The notes under the pieces: generated by a model | Told to the model about the DNA's origin: nothing | The model's database searches: none | What the model saw: only the letters and a program-made list of their open reading frames with translations | Shown: one piece after another, positions 10,466 through 22,931 of the stretch | How positions within the stretch are numbered: the first letter of the stretch is position 1 | Layout: every line of letters starts with the position of its first letter | Translations under genes and position numbers: made by a program | Assembly: GCA_030544235.1 (NCBI GenBank) | Contig: CM060470.1 | Coordinates: 27,648,598 to 27,712,597 of the forward strand | Source: Lepturacanthus savala | Lineage: Eukaryota; Chordata; Actinopteri; Scombriformes; Trichiuridae | DNA length: 64,000 nt | Direction of reading: 5' to 3'

Positions 10466-10974
10466 TTTCCATCTCTCAATAAATCACACAAGTCTGTGAA
10501 GCTCTGGAGGGGCCACAGAAAATGAGGTGGCGGCCCAGATTTGGCCCTCGGGCCTTGGGTTGGACACATATGGTCTAAAGGAAACTATACTCAAATCACA
10601 ACAACAACATCGTAGCAGTAAGCAGCAGTAGAGCTGCTCCATGTCTTGTTCTGGGTTTATTAACACTGAGTTTCACCTTGAACAGTCAGTGTCAGGTCCT
10701 GATGTAGAACAGCAGCTATTTAAAGACTCAGCAGGAGTCACAGTGTCCTGGACTGAAGGTTGGACACACTCAACAACCTCAGTGTGTGTGTTATTACATA
10801 GACAGTAATAATCTGGCTATTGACCCTATTCTAAATGAGACAATATTTGGATTAAGGCATTTGCTACAGAGAAAAGTCTGATTAACTCTCTGTTACATGA
10901 AATATTACTCAGACATGGTAAAAATGCCATATTTTTACCATGTCATATTATAAACACAGTCTAAGGATAGTTTC
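10466..10974. other. Unassigned, with a short palindrome
   Basis: Near 10530-10560 GGCCCTCGGGCC lies in a motif common in fish interspersed repeats. A 14-bp perfect inverted repeat is at 10912-10944. No gene is supported. Confidence 0.4.
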
Positions 10975-11290
10975 ATGTAAGTCAACATTGACATATGGAA
11001 ACAAATCTATTTTTGAATATTAGAAAAAAACGTACAACAACAAACTGAATTAAATGTAAAATAATAATAATAATAACAATAAATAAAGTTGATTTACCTC
11101 AGATAGAGATAATTTTTATTTGGTAAAAATATTCCCAAATTCTGAATAAAAGACAACCTTCACTTATGAGACAGTGATGATCACATGTCAAACGTCCATC
11201 AGCAATAGGGAAATCCTGGTCATGTGACCTCATAAATTGCATGTCCTTCAAAATAAAAGCCGCCCTTTCACACCTAACTGTGAAACTTAC
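10975..11290 (+). repeat. Dispersed repeat family A, copy 2
   Basis: It shares ATATGGAAACAAATCT, TTCTGAATAAAAGACAACCTT and GTCATGTGACCTCATAAATTG with the other family A copies. This copy and 17790-18095 show the longest extent. Confidence 0.8.
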
Positions 11291-11306
11291 ATTTTATATT
11301 TTAATT

Positions 11307-11553
11307 TAAATGTGGATCAGTGTCTCCAAAGCTGAAGATTCAACCTAAAATGTCTTTTTTGTCCGCAACCCAAAGATCATCAGTTTACTATTACAGAGAC
11401 TAAAGGAACCAGAGAATAATCAGAGAAGAGAAGCTGGAACCAGAGAATTTGGACATTTTCTACTGAAAAGATGACTCAAATGGATTAAATAGTTGTTGAT
11501 TAATATAATAATTAGCAACTAATCGATTAATCAACTAATTGTTGCAGCCTTAG
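11307..11553. mobile_element. hAT-like element copy, left end missing
   Basis: It matches 7980-8241 from TTAAATGTGGATC to the terminal TTGTTGCAG, then CCTTAGTGATGA. It joins family A at its left, so the left terminus is lost. It shows the uninterrupted TTA site that holds the Harbinger MITE in the other copy. Confidence 0.75.
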
Positions 11554-12169
11554 TGATGACATTGCTGCAATACTGAAAAACAGAAACAGAAAAAGTGATG
11601 ATGAACAGCTACAGGTTCATCATCATATTTCATAGTTTTTCAGCAGAGTGATGGTGTTACTACACAGTGTTTCCATGGCAACCATGTAACAGACAGACAG
11701 GAAGCCAGGCTGTTTGCAGACCCGTGTTTTCCACCTCTCTGCAGTTTCCATGTCGGCTAACACGACTTCTCCAGTCAAAGCTGAAAGAAAATAAATAAAA
11801 ACACAAGGTGAGGATTCTAGTTCCCTAACGGGAAGTCTTCACTCACTGCAAGTGTCACTTTTAGGAGACAGCAGTGAGTGTATTGGTGATGAAAACAGAA
11901 ATAATAACCAATAATAATACAGAAATAATATAGATCAGAACGGCTTCATTAAATCGTGTCAGTGGTCATCATGATCATAGATATGGGTTAGAAGGTTCAG
12001 AAGGTTGTTGTCATCCATTGGTGAATGCCACCACTGGACATTTGTAATGTTGGGACATTTCTACAATAAATAGCTTTAATTTATTATAACAAAAAAAAAA
12101 TAGAACAGATTATAAATAAAACTAGAAAAACACTCTGAGAATGTAGACCTCCATGAAGAAAATTGCAAA
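11554..12169. other. No gene seen
   Basis: No recognisable coding exon or repeat. Confidence 0.45.
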
Positions 12170-12530
12170 GCTCTGCAGGTACAGATATCACCACCAGGTA
12201 GCACCGAATGATGGATGGATTTAGATTATTACCAAACTTAAATCATCTGTTCATGGTACTATTCCCAACATTCACTGAAAGTTTGATGAAAATCAGGGCA
12301 GAACTTTATGTCTTATCATGTTAACAAACAGACAGACATTAAAAAAGAACCTCCTTGGTGGAGGTAATTAATATGAATGCAAATATATTTACTGAAAAAT
12401 AAACTATAATTTGACTAATGATAATGCTATCTTGTTTTTGCAGAATAAGCCAAGTCTCACTTAAAAATGAAAAGAAAATTAGCACATGAAATACACGTGA
12501 CTCAGATTAATTCATGAGATGCTGTTGTTT
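12170..12530. repeat. Dispersed repeat family C, copy 2
   Basis: It matches 16660-16910 over CATTCACTGAAAGTTTGATG, CCTCCTTGGTGGAGGTAAT and TTTTGCAGAATAA. Its first half is the inverse of 7501-7650. Confidence 0.8.
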
Positions 12531-13389
12531 TGAATAATGAACAATCTCAAGCACTGGTACAGGTAAAAAAAAATCCAAAATAAAATAAAATTTCACCGAG
12601 GATAGACCTGGTGTTCCTCTGGGACATGTTTCAGGGTTTGGAACATTCTAGATCAGTTTTCCACCAACAGCTGTAGGAAAGAGAGGAAACATAATTATCT
12701 GAATGTAAATGTGTGTAGCAGGAATCAACAGGACTCATCAGACTAGATGTTACTGCTGATGCTGCATTTAAATAGATGAATCAGGAGTTGGTTTTCATAT
12801 TAGTTGTATTTTCTAATGTATTTTCTTGTGTTTTCTATGTGATGTCAAACTACTGAAATGCTTTCTGCATATGGTTAATTTTTTGCAGCGCATACATACA
12901 GGGAAACATGAATATTGACTTCATCATGATTGATTTCATGATAACAGCATGATAACGTTTCACAGACATCAACCACTACATTAATACTTCAATAAACTAC
13001 AATAAAGAGGACAGAACATGAAGGTTTCTGCATCTCCATTAGTCATTTAACACCAATGAAGCCGTTTCTGGTTTGGAAGGAAAATGTGAGGTGTGTGAAG
13101 AGTTGAACCAAGGAAAATGAGCTGTGTTTTTAAATATATTTTCCCTGAATTCAGCCTTTCAGGTAGTTCTTCTTCCCAACATTAAGTTGGTGGTTTGAGG
13201 TCAGAGCTGCTGCTGTTTAGGTTTTGAGGTTTGGTTTGCTGAGATTTGAGTTCAGCTCATTGGAGGTCACATCCAGCCTGGGGAGGAAAGTCAAGGTTTC
13301 ATCTTATTTGACCTGGATTTCTGTCTCAGTGAAGAATTACTTTATGAGAAGAAAATTAAATTATAGGGTCTCATTTAAATGTTAGGCTG
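12531..13389. other. No gene seen
   Basis: Unassigned AT-rich sequence. Confidence 0.45.
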
Positions 13390-13464
13390 ATAGTAATATT
13401 CTGATAAAATGGAATATTTCAGGTTCCTCTGTAAATTAGAGTCAATGATACAAAGGATTTAAAC
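13390..13464. repeat. Dispersed repeat family E, left part
   Basis: The left portion of a repeat also present inverted and uninterrupted at about 49240-49580. Here it is split by the hAT-like element at 13465 and continues at 14463. Confidence 0.75.
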
Positions 13465-14462
13465 TTGTGCTGTCATTTTAACGCGTTAATTCAATTAATT
13501 AATTACGCCGCAGTTTAACGTGTTAAAAAGTTTAAAAAATTCAATTAATTATGATCAACGGCGGCAAGCCAATGCTTGCGCATTTGAATTTTGGCCCATT
13601 GAAGGACCCGTAGTCTTCTCGGCTGTGCTACGTCACCTGTGCCGGCAAATTAACAACAATAACAGACATGGAACAGACTCAGGAGGATGAGGCAAGTGCA
13701 TCTTCAGTCACTGAACAACAACTTTATTTACAAAAAGAACAGAGACAGGACGATAAATAACAACAAAAAGGAGTTCTCTGACCAACACAGCAACTCCAGC
13801 CTGACGAAACATGTTGAGGCAAGTTAGATACTGTGGGTTTTTGATTTCAGAGGTTGATACTTAAACCACAGATCCTCTTTTGGGGTTGAGGTGTTGTTCC
13901 TCTGATTGTTGTTAACCTCTGGTAAACTATGTCATGTTCTCCTGACTTACTGCTGTGTCAGCAGCAGATGTGGCCTCAGTGAAAGGCCTAAAGAAATATG
14001 CCTGTTGGCGTCTTGTTCTTCATTTTGCCTCATTTAGAGGTGTGTTATACTTGTATTATTCATTTCTTATTTGCTATATTGAGCTTAAGTGATTATTTGA
14101 GACAAGCGTCTCAAAAGCGTTATTTTATTTCAGAATTGTATTTATTTAACTGAATTGTTGTATTTGTTTTACATTTCTGAATAATGCCCCTGACCTAACT
14201 GGTTTAATGTGCTGGTCCTTTACTTTTGGATTTAATTCATGAAGCACAGTTCACCAATAAAACATTGGATTTCAGATCTTCTCTTCTTACTGTGTTCAAT
14301 TGATTAGTCATGTACGACAATTTATTAATATCCAAGAATTCAAATTCTGGAAGAATCCGGAGACCTTTAGCAGATATGACATTAAAATGCGATTAATTCA
14401 ATTAATTAATTACAAAATCCTGTAATTAATTAGATTAATTTTTTAATCAACTGACAGCACTA
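13465..14462. mobile_element. Non-autonomous hAT-like element, 998 bp
   Basis: The termini TTGTGCTGTCA and TGACAGCACTA are inverted repeats with one mismatch in 11. Subterminal AATTAATTAATTA stretches occur at both ends. The flanking 8-mers ATTTAAAC (13457-13464) and ATTTAAAT (14463-14470) match 7/8, the length expected for hAT. The repeat copy near 49510 (minus strand) has a single ATTTAAAC at this point, confirming the insertion. No transposase frame is visible. Confidence 0.88.
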
Positions 14463-14687
14463 ATTTAAATTGTTGATATAACTGTGGTTGACTAGTAACA
14501 GGTGATTGATTATTTTATGGTTTCTATGGTGATGTGATTAGTTTATGGTTTCTATGGTGATGAGACAATACTTCAAATCTAGACTGAACCATTTTACATG
14601 AAATCACTCGTGAAAAAAGTGGCACAGTGGATATTTCAGGATTTATAGGGTCTAAATAATTATATTTTATCAAATAATGATCAGAAA
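14463..14687. repeat. Dispersed repeat family E, right part
   Basis: Continues family E to the SINE at 14688. It contains GTGGTTGACTAGTAACAGGTG, and TGGTTTCTATGGTGATG in two tandem copies. The counterpart is about 49250-49520, inverted. Confidence 0.75.
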
Positions 14688-15022
14688 CATTCATTCATCT
14701 TCTTTACCCACTTATTCCTCATTAGGGTCACATGGTCTGCTGGAGCCAATCCCAGCAGGTGAGTGGCAGAGATACATCACAGATGGTCTCCAATCTATCA
14801 TGGAGCACACACACCATTCAGTCACACACTCACGCCTATGGACAATTTAGAGTCTCCAGTTAACTCAGCATGTGTTTGGACTGTGGGAGGAAGCTGGAGA
14901 AAACCCACCAGACACAGAGAGAACATGAAACTCCACACAGAAAGGTCCCAGACCAAGGACTGGAAACTGCGACCTTCTTACTGTGAGGAACCAGCGCTAA
15001 CCCCTGCCCCACCGTGCCACCC
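14688..15022 (-). mobile_element. tRNA-derived SINE, minus strand, older copy
   Basis: Read on the minus strand it begins with the tRNA-like head and runs to the CCTAATGAGGAATAAG tail seen in copies at 26858, 37900 and 43167. Flanks TGATCAGAAA and TGAGCAGAAA match 9/10 and may be the target duplication. It is the most diverged near-full-length copy. Confidence 0.8.
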
Positions 15023-15133
15023 TGAGCAGAAAGACTCTTTATTAAAAGGCATTCATTACCCTGAGGATTCTGGGTAATGAAGTCCAGTTTATTAGGTTAT
15101 TTTCTATTTTCTTGGTTTGAAGGCCACCACTAC

Positions 15134-15135
<2 letters not shown>

Positions 15136-15211
<76 letters not shown>
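15136..15211. repeat. (AT)n microsatellite
   Basis: About 38 AT units without interruption. Confidence 0.95.
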
Positions 15212-15212
<1 letters not shown>

Positions 15213-15342
15213 CTGCACATTCTGGGGCTGGTTTGTATTTCCTGGAGTTTTCCTCTGATCGTAGGATCTCAGTTTCCTGGAACCAACATGCAAACATCAA
15301 ACTAACTGTATCCACGAGTTAGTTTCAGCATCACTGCTGCTG

Positions 15343-15343
<1 letters not shown>

Positions 15344-15400
<57 letters not shown>

Positions 15401-15516
15401 TTGACCACTGTTATTACCAGTTTTTGGCCTCAGGCTGAGAGACAGCCACTCTCAGACCTCTCTCTCTGTCTTTTCACATCTCCATTAAGTTCTTTGTCTC
15501 GCTGTCCCCTCAAGTA

Positions 15517-15548
<32 letters not shown>
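15344..15548. repeat. Two (TG)n tracts
   Basis: Pure TG at 15344-15399 and 15531-15548, with unique sequence between. Confidence 0.93.
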
Positions 15549-16194
<646 letters not shown>

Positions 16195-16329
16195 GATGGA
16201 GCCCAGTTTTTGCTGTAGGACTTAATTGTTAATTCATTTTAAATATTAAATATTTTTTCTAATCATTTACATTCCCTTTATGTGTTTGGTTTATCCAAAG
16301 AAGCCTATTTTGTTTGCAAAAATGGACAT

Positions 16330-16585
16330 TTTTAAAGGAATTGTTCAACATTTTTAAGAATTCACCCATCATCATGATTCCATAGTCACAGCAATAGGTG
16401 TTTTACTTTTTATTGTTGATACCTGCTGGATCCTTCACCATTGACTACATCAGCAACTAGTAGAGGATGGACTTGAATCATCAGCCTCTGGACTCAGAAC
16501 ACTTCAACTGCACCACTCTACTGGTAGTTAGTGCCTCCTATGATTCAAACAAATTTATTTTCCATAAACACCTTCTGGATTTATC

Positions 16586-16622
<37 letters not shown>

Positions 16623-17310
16623 TAAAGCGAACTAGAAACCAGGATTTCTTCCAGTCATTAGCAGGGGACCATTCCTAACATTCACTGAAAGTTTGATGAA
16701 ATTCAGGGCAGAACATTTTGAGTTATCTAGCTAACAGATAAATAACCTCCTTGGTGGAGGTAATTACTATGAATACAAAATGAACTATAGTTTGACTAAT
16801 GGTAATGATAATGCTATGTTGCTTTTGCAGAATAAACCAAGACTTACTTAAAAATGAAAAGAAAATGAACACATATAGAAAACCTGAATCAGATTAAGCT
16901 CAGATTATTCTATGACTGGACTTCAGCCTGCAGACATGGCTGCTGGGTGGAGTGATCTCATCAACATATGTTTACTGCAGCTACTTCTGTCAACACAACA
17001 AATATGGCATGCTGTATCACTCCGCCCAGTGGCTACTGAAGAAAGTAGTCCTGTGTATTAGCTTCACATGTCGTAATGTTCCAGTTCTTGTATCATATCA
17101 TGGTGAATGTGCAGGTCACAACGCATCCACAACAGCGTTTGATGAGGTAAACAACAACAAATACCATCAGTAGTGTAGTAGTAGCTGAGCTCTGCTCTGG
17201 AAACAGCTGGTATCAATAATAAAAAGTAAAACACCTATTACCGTGACTGTGGAAATTATGATGATGAGAGGATTTTCAAAAATGTTGAACTATCCCTTTA
17301 AAAATGTCCA
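16330..17310. mobile_element. Fold-back element with ~100-bp imperfect inverted ends
   Basis: About 16340-16425 (TTGTTCAACATTTTT to AATAGGTGTTTTACTTTTTATT) is the imperfect inverse of about 17205-17305 (AATAAAAAGTAAAACACCTATT to AAAATGTTGAACTATCCC). The inside carries an A15 plus (TA)n tract at 16586-16625 and a family C copy at 16660-16910. Teleost DNA elements often start with a GGGATAGTTCAACATTTT-like end; superfamily not assigned. Confidence 0.6.
16660..16910. repeat. Dispersed repeat family C, copy 3
   Basis: A homologue of 12170-12530, lying inside the 16330-17310 inverted repeat. Confidence 0.75.
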
Positions 17311-17789
17311 ACTATCCCTTTACATTTTAGGAAAGTGAACTTGCTAACATCATTAGCTATGCTAGATCACTAATTAGCTGGTCAGCTGTAGCAGGTTTAA
17401 CAGCTAAAGTCTAACAAAGACCAGTTAAAATTCTAAATTATTATGTTGTGGTCAGTCTCTACAGGGAATATAACATGTAGCTAACATTAACTGAACCTTA
17501 AAGCAGGTTGAGCATTAGCATCTAGCTATAGCTGGGTTTACCAGCTGTTAATAAATCCACTGCTGGATTCATGTATATATATTATATATGATTATATTCT
17601 TCCTAAACACCTTTCAAGCTGGTTATTGATGGAATTAGGTCATTTATCCTAGCAGATTTCTGTAGTCTGAGCTCTATTGTGTTTTGAATCAGTTGTTGTG
17701 CTATTTTATTTTTTATGGAGACTTTTTTCTCCACAGGCTCTTGGTTTTTAAAGATAAATGTGTACACAAGCATTAACCCTCTACTGCAT
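17311..17789. other. No gene seen
   Basis: AT-rich unassigned sequence. Confidence 0.45.
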
Positions 17790-18095
17790 ATGACAACAAT
17801 TATTTTATCTTAATTTTCCTAAAAAGCGGTGATAGAAAATTTATGTTTTTACAGTTAGGTGTGAAAAGAGGGCTTTTATTTTGAAGGACATACAATTTAT
17901 GAGGTCACATGACCAGGATATCCCTATTGCTCATGAACATGGAAAGATTTCACCAAATAAAAATTGAACTCACTATATTATATAGAGTAAGTCAAATATA
18001 ATGAATTAATTACTTTATTATTATTTTTTGTTTACATTTTATTTCATTTTGAGGTTGTTTTTTAATAGATTTGTTTCCATATATCAACGATATGT
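17790..18095 (-). repeat. Dispersed repeat family A, copy 3 (inverted)
   Basis: It carries GGGCTTTTATTTTGAAGGAC, ATGAGGTCACATGACCAGGA and AGATTTGTTTCCATATATC, the inverse of 10975-11290. Confidence 0.8.
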
Positions 18096-18124
18096 AAATA
18101 TGTAAAATTCCTAATGTATATATG

Positions 18125-18125
<1 letters not shown>

Positions 18126-18211
<86 letters not shown>

Positions 18212-18212
18212 T
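18126..18212. repeat. (AT)n microsatellite
   Basis: About 80 bp of AT at the edge of a family A copy. Confidence 0.95.
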
Positions 18213-19152
18213 ATAATCACATTTCATTGATGGAGGGATAATAAACAGTAATAAATAATTCCAGGACATGAACAAAAATACTATAAAACCATAATAATCT
18301 ATTCCTATTTTCTACTTTCTCTCTATTTCCAACTTGTTTTACAGGTTTAAGTCCTCATCATCATGTTCTAATGTTTTAAATAATGTTATTAACAGTAATA
18401 ATAGTAGTTATAGCAATGTTTATTTATATTACTACATAAGGTAAATGATCTGCTGAATGAATGAGGTAAAACTAGTAAAATCTCTGATGGAGGACCGCTC
18501 TCTCTACTCTACTTCCTGTTTCCTCCTCCCTCCCCCTAGTCAATGTTGCTATGGTAACTATCATCGTTAGAGCTCGTTAAGGAATCATTAGGTCTGATAT
18601 TAACTGGTAAAAAGACTGGTAAAAAGAGGCTGTCAACAACAACAATTAAGAAACACATTGTGTTACATTTAGCAATGTTTGTATCATGTGTTTATTTAGC
18701 ATTTCATTAATATTCAAAATGATTTATTTGCATTTCTAAAGATGAGTGGCTGTATGACTTTGTCTAAGGGGGGGTCATGTCCCCTGTGTCCCCCCCTGGA
18801 TTTACACCTCTGCTAACAGCTTTCTAGCTGCAGTATATAGCATCCGTTTCTGTAACATAAAACTGTGCATGGTGTTTCCTGACAGTAAATATGTTAGTGG
18901 AGACGTTAGTGAAACACCTGCAGCAGAGGAGTGATAATCTGAGCAGCAGCTGCCTCAGATACACACACATTATATATAATTCACTGATATCTGCATTAAA
19001 GACATGGAGACCAGGCTGAAACATTCACGATCTGTTCAGGCTCTGATCTTTAAAAACGGAAGCGTTTACTTCTCTAGGTCGCCGTGGAAATGCTGACCTG
19101 CTTTAAACACACATTTGTACTTTTCCTCTTCAATCAGGAATCACATTGTTGC

Positions 19153-19157
<5 letters not shown>
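18213..19157. other. No gene seen
   Basis: No supported exon. A GGGGGGGTCATGTCCCC stretch at about 18769 is G-rich. Confidence 0.45.
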
Positions 19158-19186
<29 letters not shown>

Positions 19187-19269
19187 GGGATTATAACTCA
19201 CAGCTGGCCTCAGTGATTACTGACTGCTTGGTCAGCCTGGATTAGACTCACACACACACGCACACACAC

Positions 19270-19362
<93 letters not shown>

Positions 19363-19424
19363 TACAACAGAAAAGGTAAATGCACACTTCATTTCATTCT
19401 GATGTTGAATGCTCAGTTCACTGA

Positions 19425-19480
<56 letters not shown>

Positions 19481-19641
19481 ATCTGCAGTTTACTCTATTT
19501 ATGTGTGTGTGAGTATATACCTGGATGTGTGTGTGTGTGTGTCTTTATGTGTGTATGTGTGTGTGTTTCCCAGCTAAATAGAACAGATATATTTAATCCT
19601 TCCCTTGCTAAAGCTGATGTCAGCATCAGCTGGCTGTGTAT

Positions 19642-19683
<42 letters not shown>

Positions 19684-19818
19684 CGTAGCTAATTCATCAC
19701 TGTGGCAGATTAACCAGCTGTCTGCAGAACATAAAGTTGACGACTAACCACCAGCTGGCTGAGAGCAGCAGTTTATTCTCCCTGATAATGGAACCTACTA
19801 CAACTCCATTTTATCATC

Positions 19819-19895
<77 letters not shown>
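19158..19895. repeat. Microsatellite cluster: TG, CA, CTTT, TG, CA
   Basis: In order: (TG)n 19158-19182; (CA)n with CG variants 19249-19359; (CTTT)n 19424-19479; interrupted (TG)n 19503-19566 and 19637-19681; (CA)n 19819-19895. Opposite orientations alternate. Confidence 0.93.
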
Positions 19896-19899
<4 letters not shown>

Positions 19900-20179
19900 C
19901 ACCTTCTCTGCTGACGAATCACATTTATAATAATAATGACTCAGCAATACAACATAACCTGACTGAATGCTGTGCCCATGTCACATCACAGATATACTGA
20001 AGGGGAATTCCTGTTTTCCTTAAAGGTTTATGTATGTATCTGACTGCACAACAACATGTAAATGTGTGAAAAGCAAAGAAATATGGTTCATCACTGAGGT
20101 CCAGACAGAAATATATCAACAGAAGGACAAAGTGTTTTGTTCCAGTTATATGACCATTAATGATTATTGAGCTTGGCTA

Positions 20180-20560
20180 CAGAAATCATTTATGGGTCAG
20201 TGACTAAACTGTGATGTGGTTTAACCCTAAAAACCTGGTGCCAGATAGTTTAACTCTCTGAAAAAGTGTTTTTATTTGAAAAATAAAAACACACACTATC
20301 TACTAGTTTTATATTCTAGGTGGATTATATATTTAAAATGTATCATTCTTCTATAGTTACACCTTTTAACATTTTATGTCAAACAATAACACAAAATTGT
20401 AATTTCTGTAAAAACAATATACAAATGGACTTTTAAATAACAAGAAACCAACATGAACATACAGTGTACATTTAGATCTGATGAATGCTGAATAAAACTG
20501 TATTTTTAAAAGTTTCAGACTTTTTCATGTTGCCAAGTTGGCTATGAAAATTTACAAAGG
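20180..20560 (-). repeat. MITE-like GGGTCAGTGAC family, inverted copy
   Basis: It starts ATGGGTCAGTGACTAAACTG and is the inverse of 4162-4517, sharing AAATGGACTTTTAAATAACA and CTAGGTGGATTATATATT. It lacks the L2-like flank, so this is an independent insertion of the MITE alone. Confidence 0.75.
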
Positions 20561-21405
20561 TTATCCTGAAGCTAAGGGGGGAAAGGAAAGCAGTAAAGGG
20601 GGGAAAAGTTAACACACTTTAATTTGTTGTTTAGTTAATTACTATAATAATGCATGCAACTTTTTAATTAACAGTCTGTCAATTTATGTCAATTTAAGAT
20701 TCTTTATTAGTTTATTCAGCTTTTTATGGGAAAAAACTATTCAAAGTACACATATATTTATAAATATCATAAAGGATATCTTTTAGGATTTAAAGTAGAT
20801 GGTGTGTAGTTTTTTTTTATTTTATTCATTGACTGGTTCTTATTTGAGTCTTTTATTGTTGTTAATTGAACTGTTTAATCTTGCTCTTGCCATTTTTTAA
20901 TATTTTATATATTTTTAAAAATAATTTCTCTTACTTTATGCATTTATTCCATTGACTGCAGCACTTTCTGTTGATTTAAATTGTTCTTTCTGTATTATAT
21001 AGTGTATCTTATTTTATTGATGATGAATGTTTGACTCCTGACTGCATTTACTGTATTTATCCTTGTTCACCAGTATAATAACCTGCAATTAGCTTCCACA
21101 GAAACTCATATGACAGAGAAACCTTTCTGTAGAGATTGTATAGATGTACAGAAGTTTGTGTGAAGCAGCTTTGTAGAATATTCAGAAAGCTGCTCTACAG
21201 TCTGCTGTATAAATCCACAGAATGACCTGCTGCTATGAAGCAGTCTCTCCTGATTCTAGTCAATTATTTTTATAGCCTGAATCATAAATGTGACTCAGAG
21301 GGCTCTAACACTCAGCTGTTCAGGTCTAATAGGCCACAGCATTTGTTATATCACACCATCCAATAAAATGATTCACCTTAATACAAAAACCTGATCTAAA
21401 GTTCT

Positions 21406-21409
<4 letters not shown>
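20561..21409. other. No gene seen
   Basis: Very AT-rich. Two G-rich runs (AAGGGGGGAAAG) lie at about 20575-20605. Confidence 0.45.

Positions 21410-21473
<64 letters not shown>
21410..21473. repeat. (AT)n microsatellite
   Basis: About 31 AT units. Confidence 0.95.
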
Positions 21474-21479
<6 letters not shown>

Positions 21480-21595
21480 CATAGGATCATAGTAATAAAT
21501 TCATCCAAAGAGAACAGTATTTTTTTGTCTAAATTCCTGCCAGTAACATCACACAACAAAGTTAGTGTGTAAGCTTAACATCATTAACCTGTTCC

Positions 21596-21705
21596 CCTTT
21601 TAGGTACCAGCCTACCTCTCTAAAATGACATGTCCAGGCTTAATGCAGTATATCTCTACACCTACAGGGGTTTTCTGGATGATGTTGGGTTTAAAATAAA
21701 GCTAA
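21596..21705. repeat. Dispersed repeat family F, copy 1
   Basis: It contains CCAGCCTACCTCTCTAAAAT, TTAATGCAGTATATCTCTAC and GGATGATGTTGGGTTTAAA. It is the inverse of 63885-63985 at the far end of the window. Confidence 0.8.
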
Positions 21706-22324
21706 CACCTGTGAGATAGTTGTATCAGTGACAGAATCAATTTAACATGAACAGTGTTGAAGTACATCCAGCTAGAATAAAGCACAAAAAGTCAAAATAA
21801 CCCAGCTTGTTATTTTGAAAACCAGCAGTAAATCCTGTGTTAGTAGCTGAATTCATCTATAGAGCAGTAAAGTAAAGTCTGATAAATAATTGCACAAAAT
21901 GTCAGACTAACAAGGTGAACCAGACCAATTTTATAGATGTTTTAGTCCAGGTGTGTCCAGATGGACCTGATTTTGGCACATTGTGTTAATATCACAAAAA
22001 TGCAGAAATTTACAGATTTATGTTTTAACTATATGCTCATATTATTGCTTGTGGTTTAAATGATGTTTAGTTAATCTAATAATGTTTGATATAGACTTGT
22101 AGCTGAGTTTCTTGTCGGCATTTTGGTGTGTTACATGAACATTTTGGTGCTGCTACTGAACAAGAAGGATTAGTTATTTATAAAAGAAATCCCCCACCAG
22201 CAGGGACATAGGGAGGAACAGGTTAAGACCAAAAAATTCTATTGATTAATCCATATCCATAAGATATGGCAAATTATGCACATTTTTTATTTAAGAAAAC
22301 AAGCAGCATTTTAAACACATTGAA

Positions 22325-22625
22325 ATTGCGTTCTAACTATAATAACAAAGCTGGTGTGGAACTGAACATTATCAAAGTCAAAGAATCCATAAATCCATAA
22401 TAAACAGGAATCAAGTCTAAAAATTTAATTAAATTGTCCACAACAAGAATTTAGCAGCAAATTATTATAAAACATTTTAAAGGCATTGAAAAAACAACTG
22501 AATGTGTAATATGAGAAGTATTTAGGATGCAACGGTATTGATTAATGAGACAGAAAATTCATAACTACATTTAGAGTTGGGACACAAGTTCTATTACTAA
22601 GACAAATGTTTCTGATCAACAGTAT
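22325..22625. repeat. Dispersed repeat family G, copy 1
   Basis: Nearly identical to 25743-26012 in the same orientation (ACAAAGCTGGTGTGGAACTG, CAACAAGAATTTAGCAGCAA). Differences are a few small indels. Confidence 0.88.
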
Positions 22626-22860
22626 TTTATATGGATGATTATCTACATGTTAAAATTATGATCTTTAGTGTATTTAGTGTGTTGTTCATAGACATTTTGA
22701 AAAATAAAAAACTTTATATCTCAGAAACAAAGGCTGATGTGATGTAGTCTCTTTAGATGGATTTATTCCTATTCATGATCCTTTTACACCAAAACATGGA
22801 CATTTATATCAGAACCTGCAGTAAAAACCCATATTTTGTCCTTTTGTCCTCCTCTGGTCT

Positions 22861-22863
<3 letters not shown>

Positions 22864-22928
<65 letters not shown>
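22864..22928. repeat. (TG)n microsatellite
   Basis: About 32 TG units. Confidence 0.95.
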
Positions 22929-22931
<3 letters not shown>

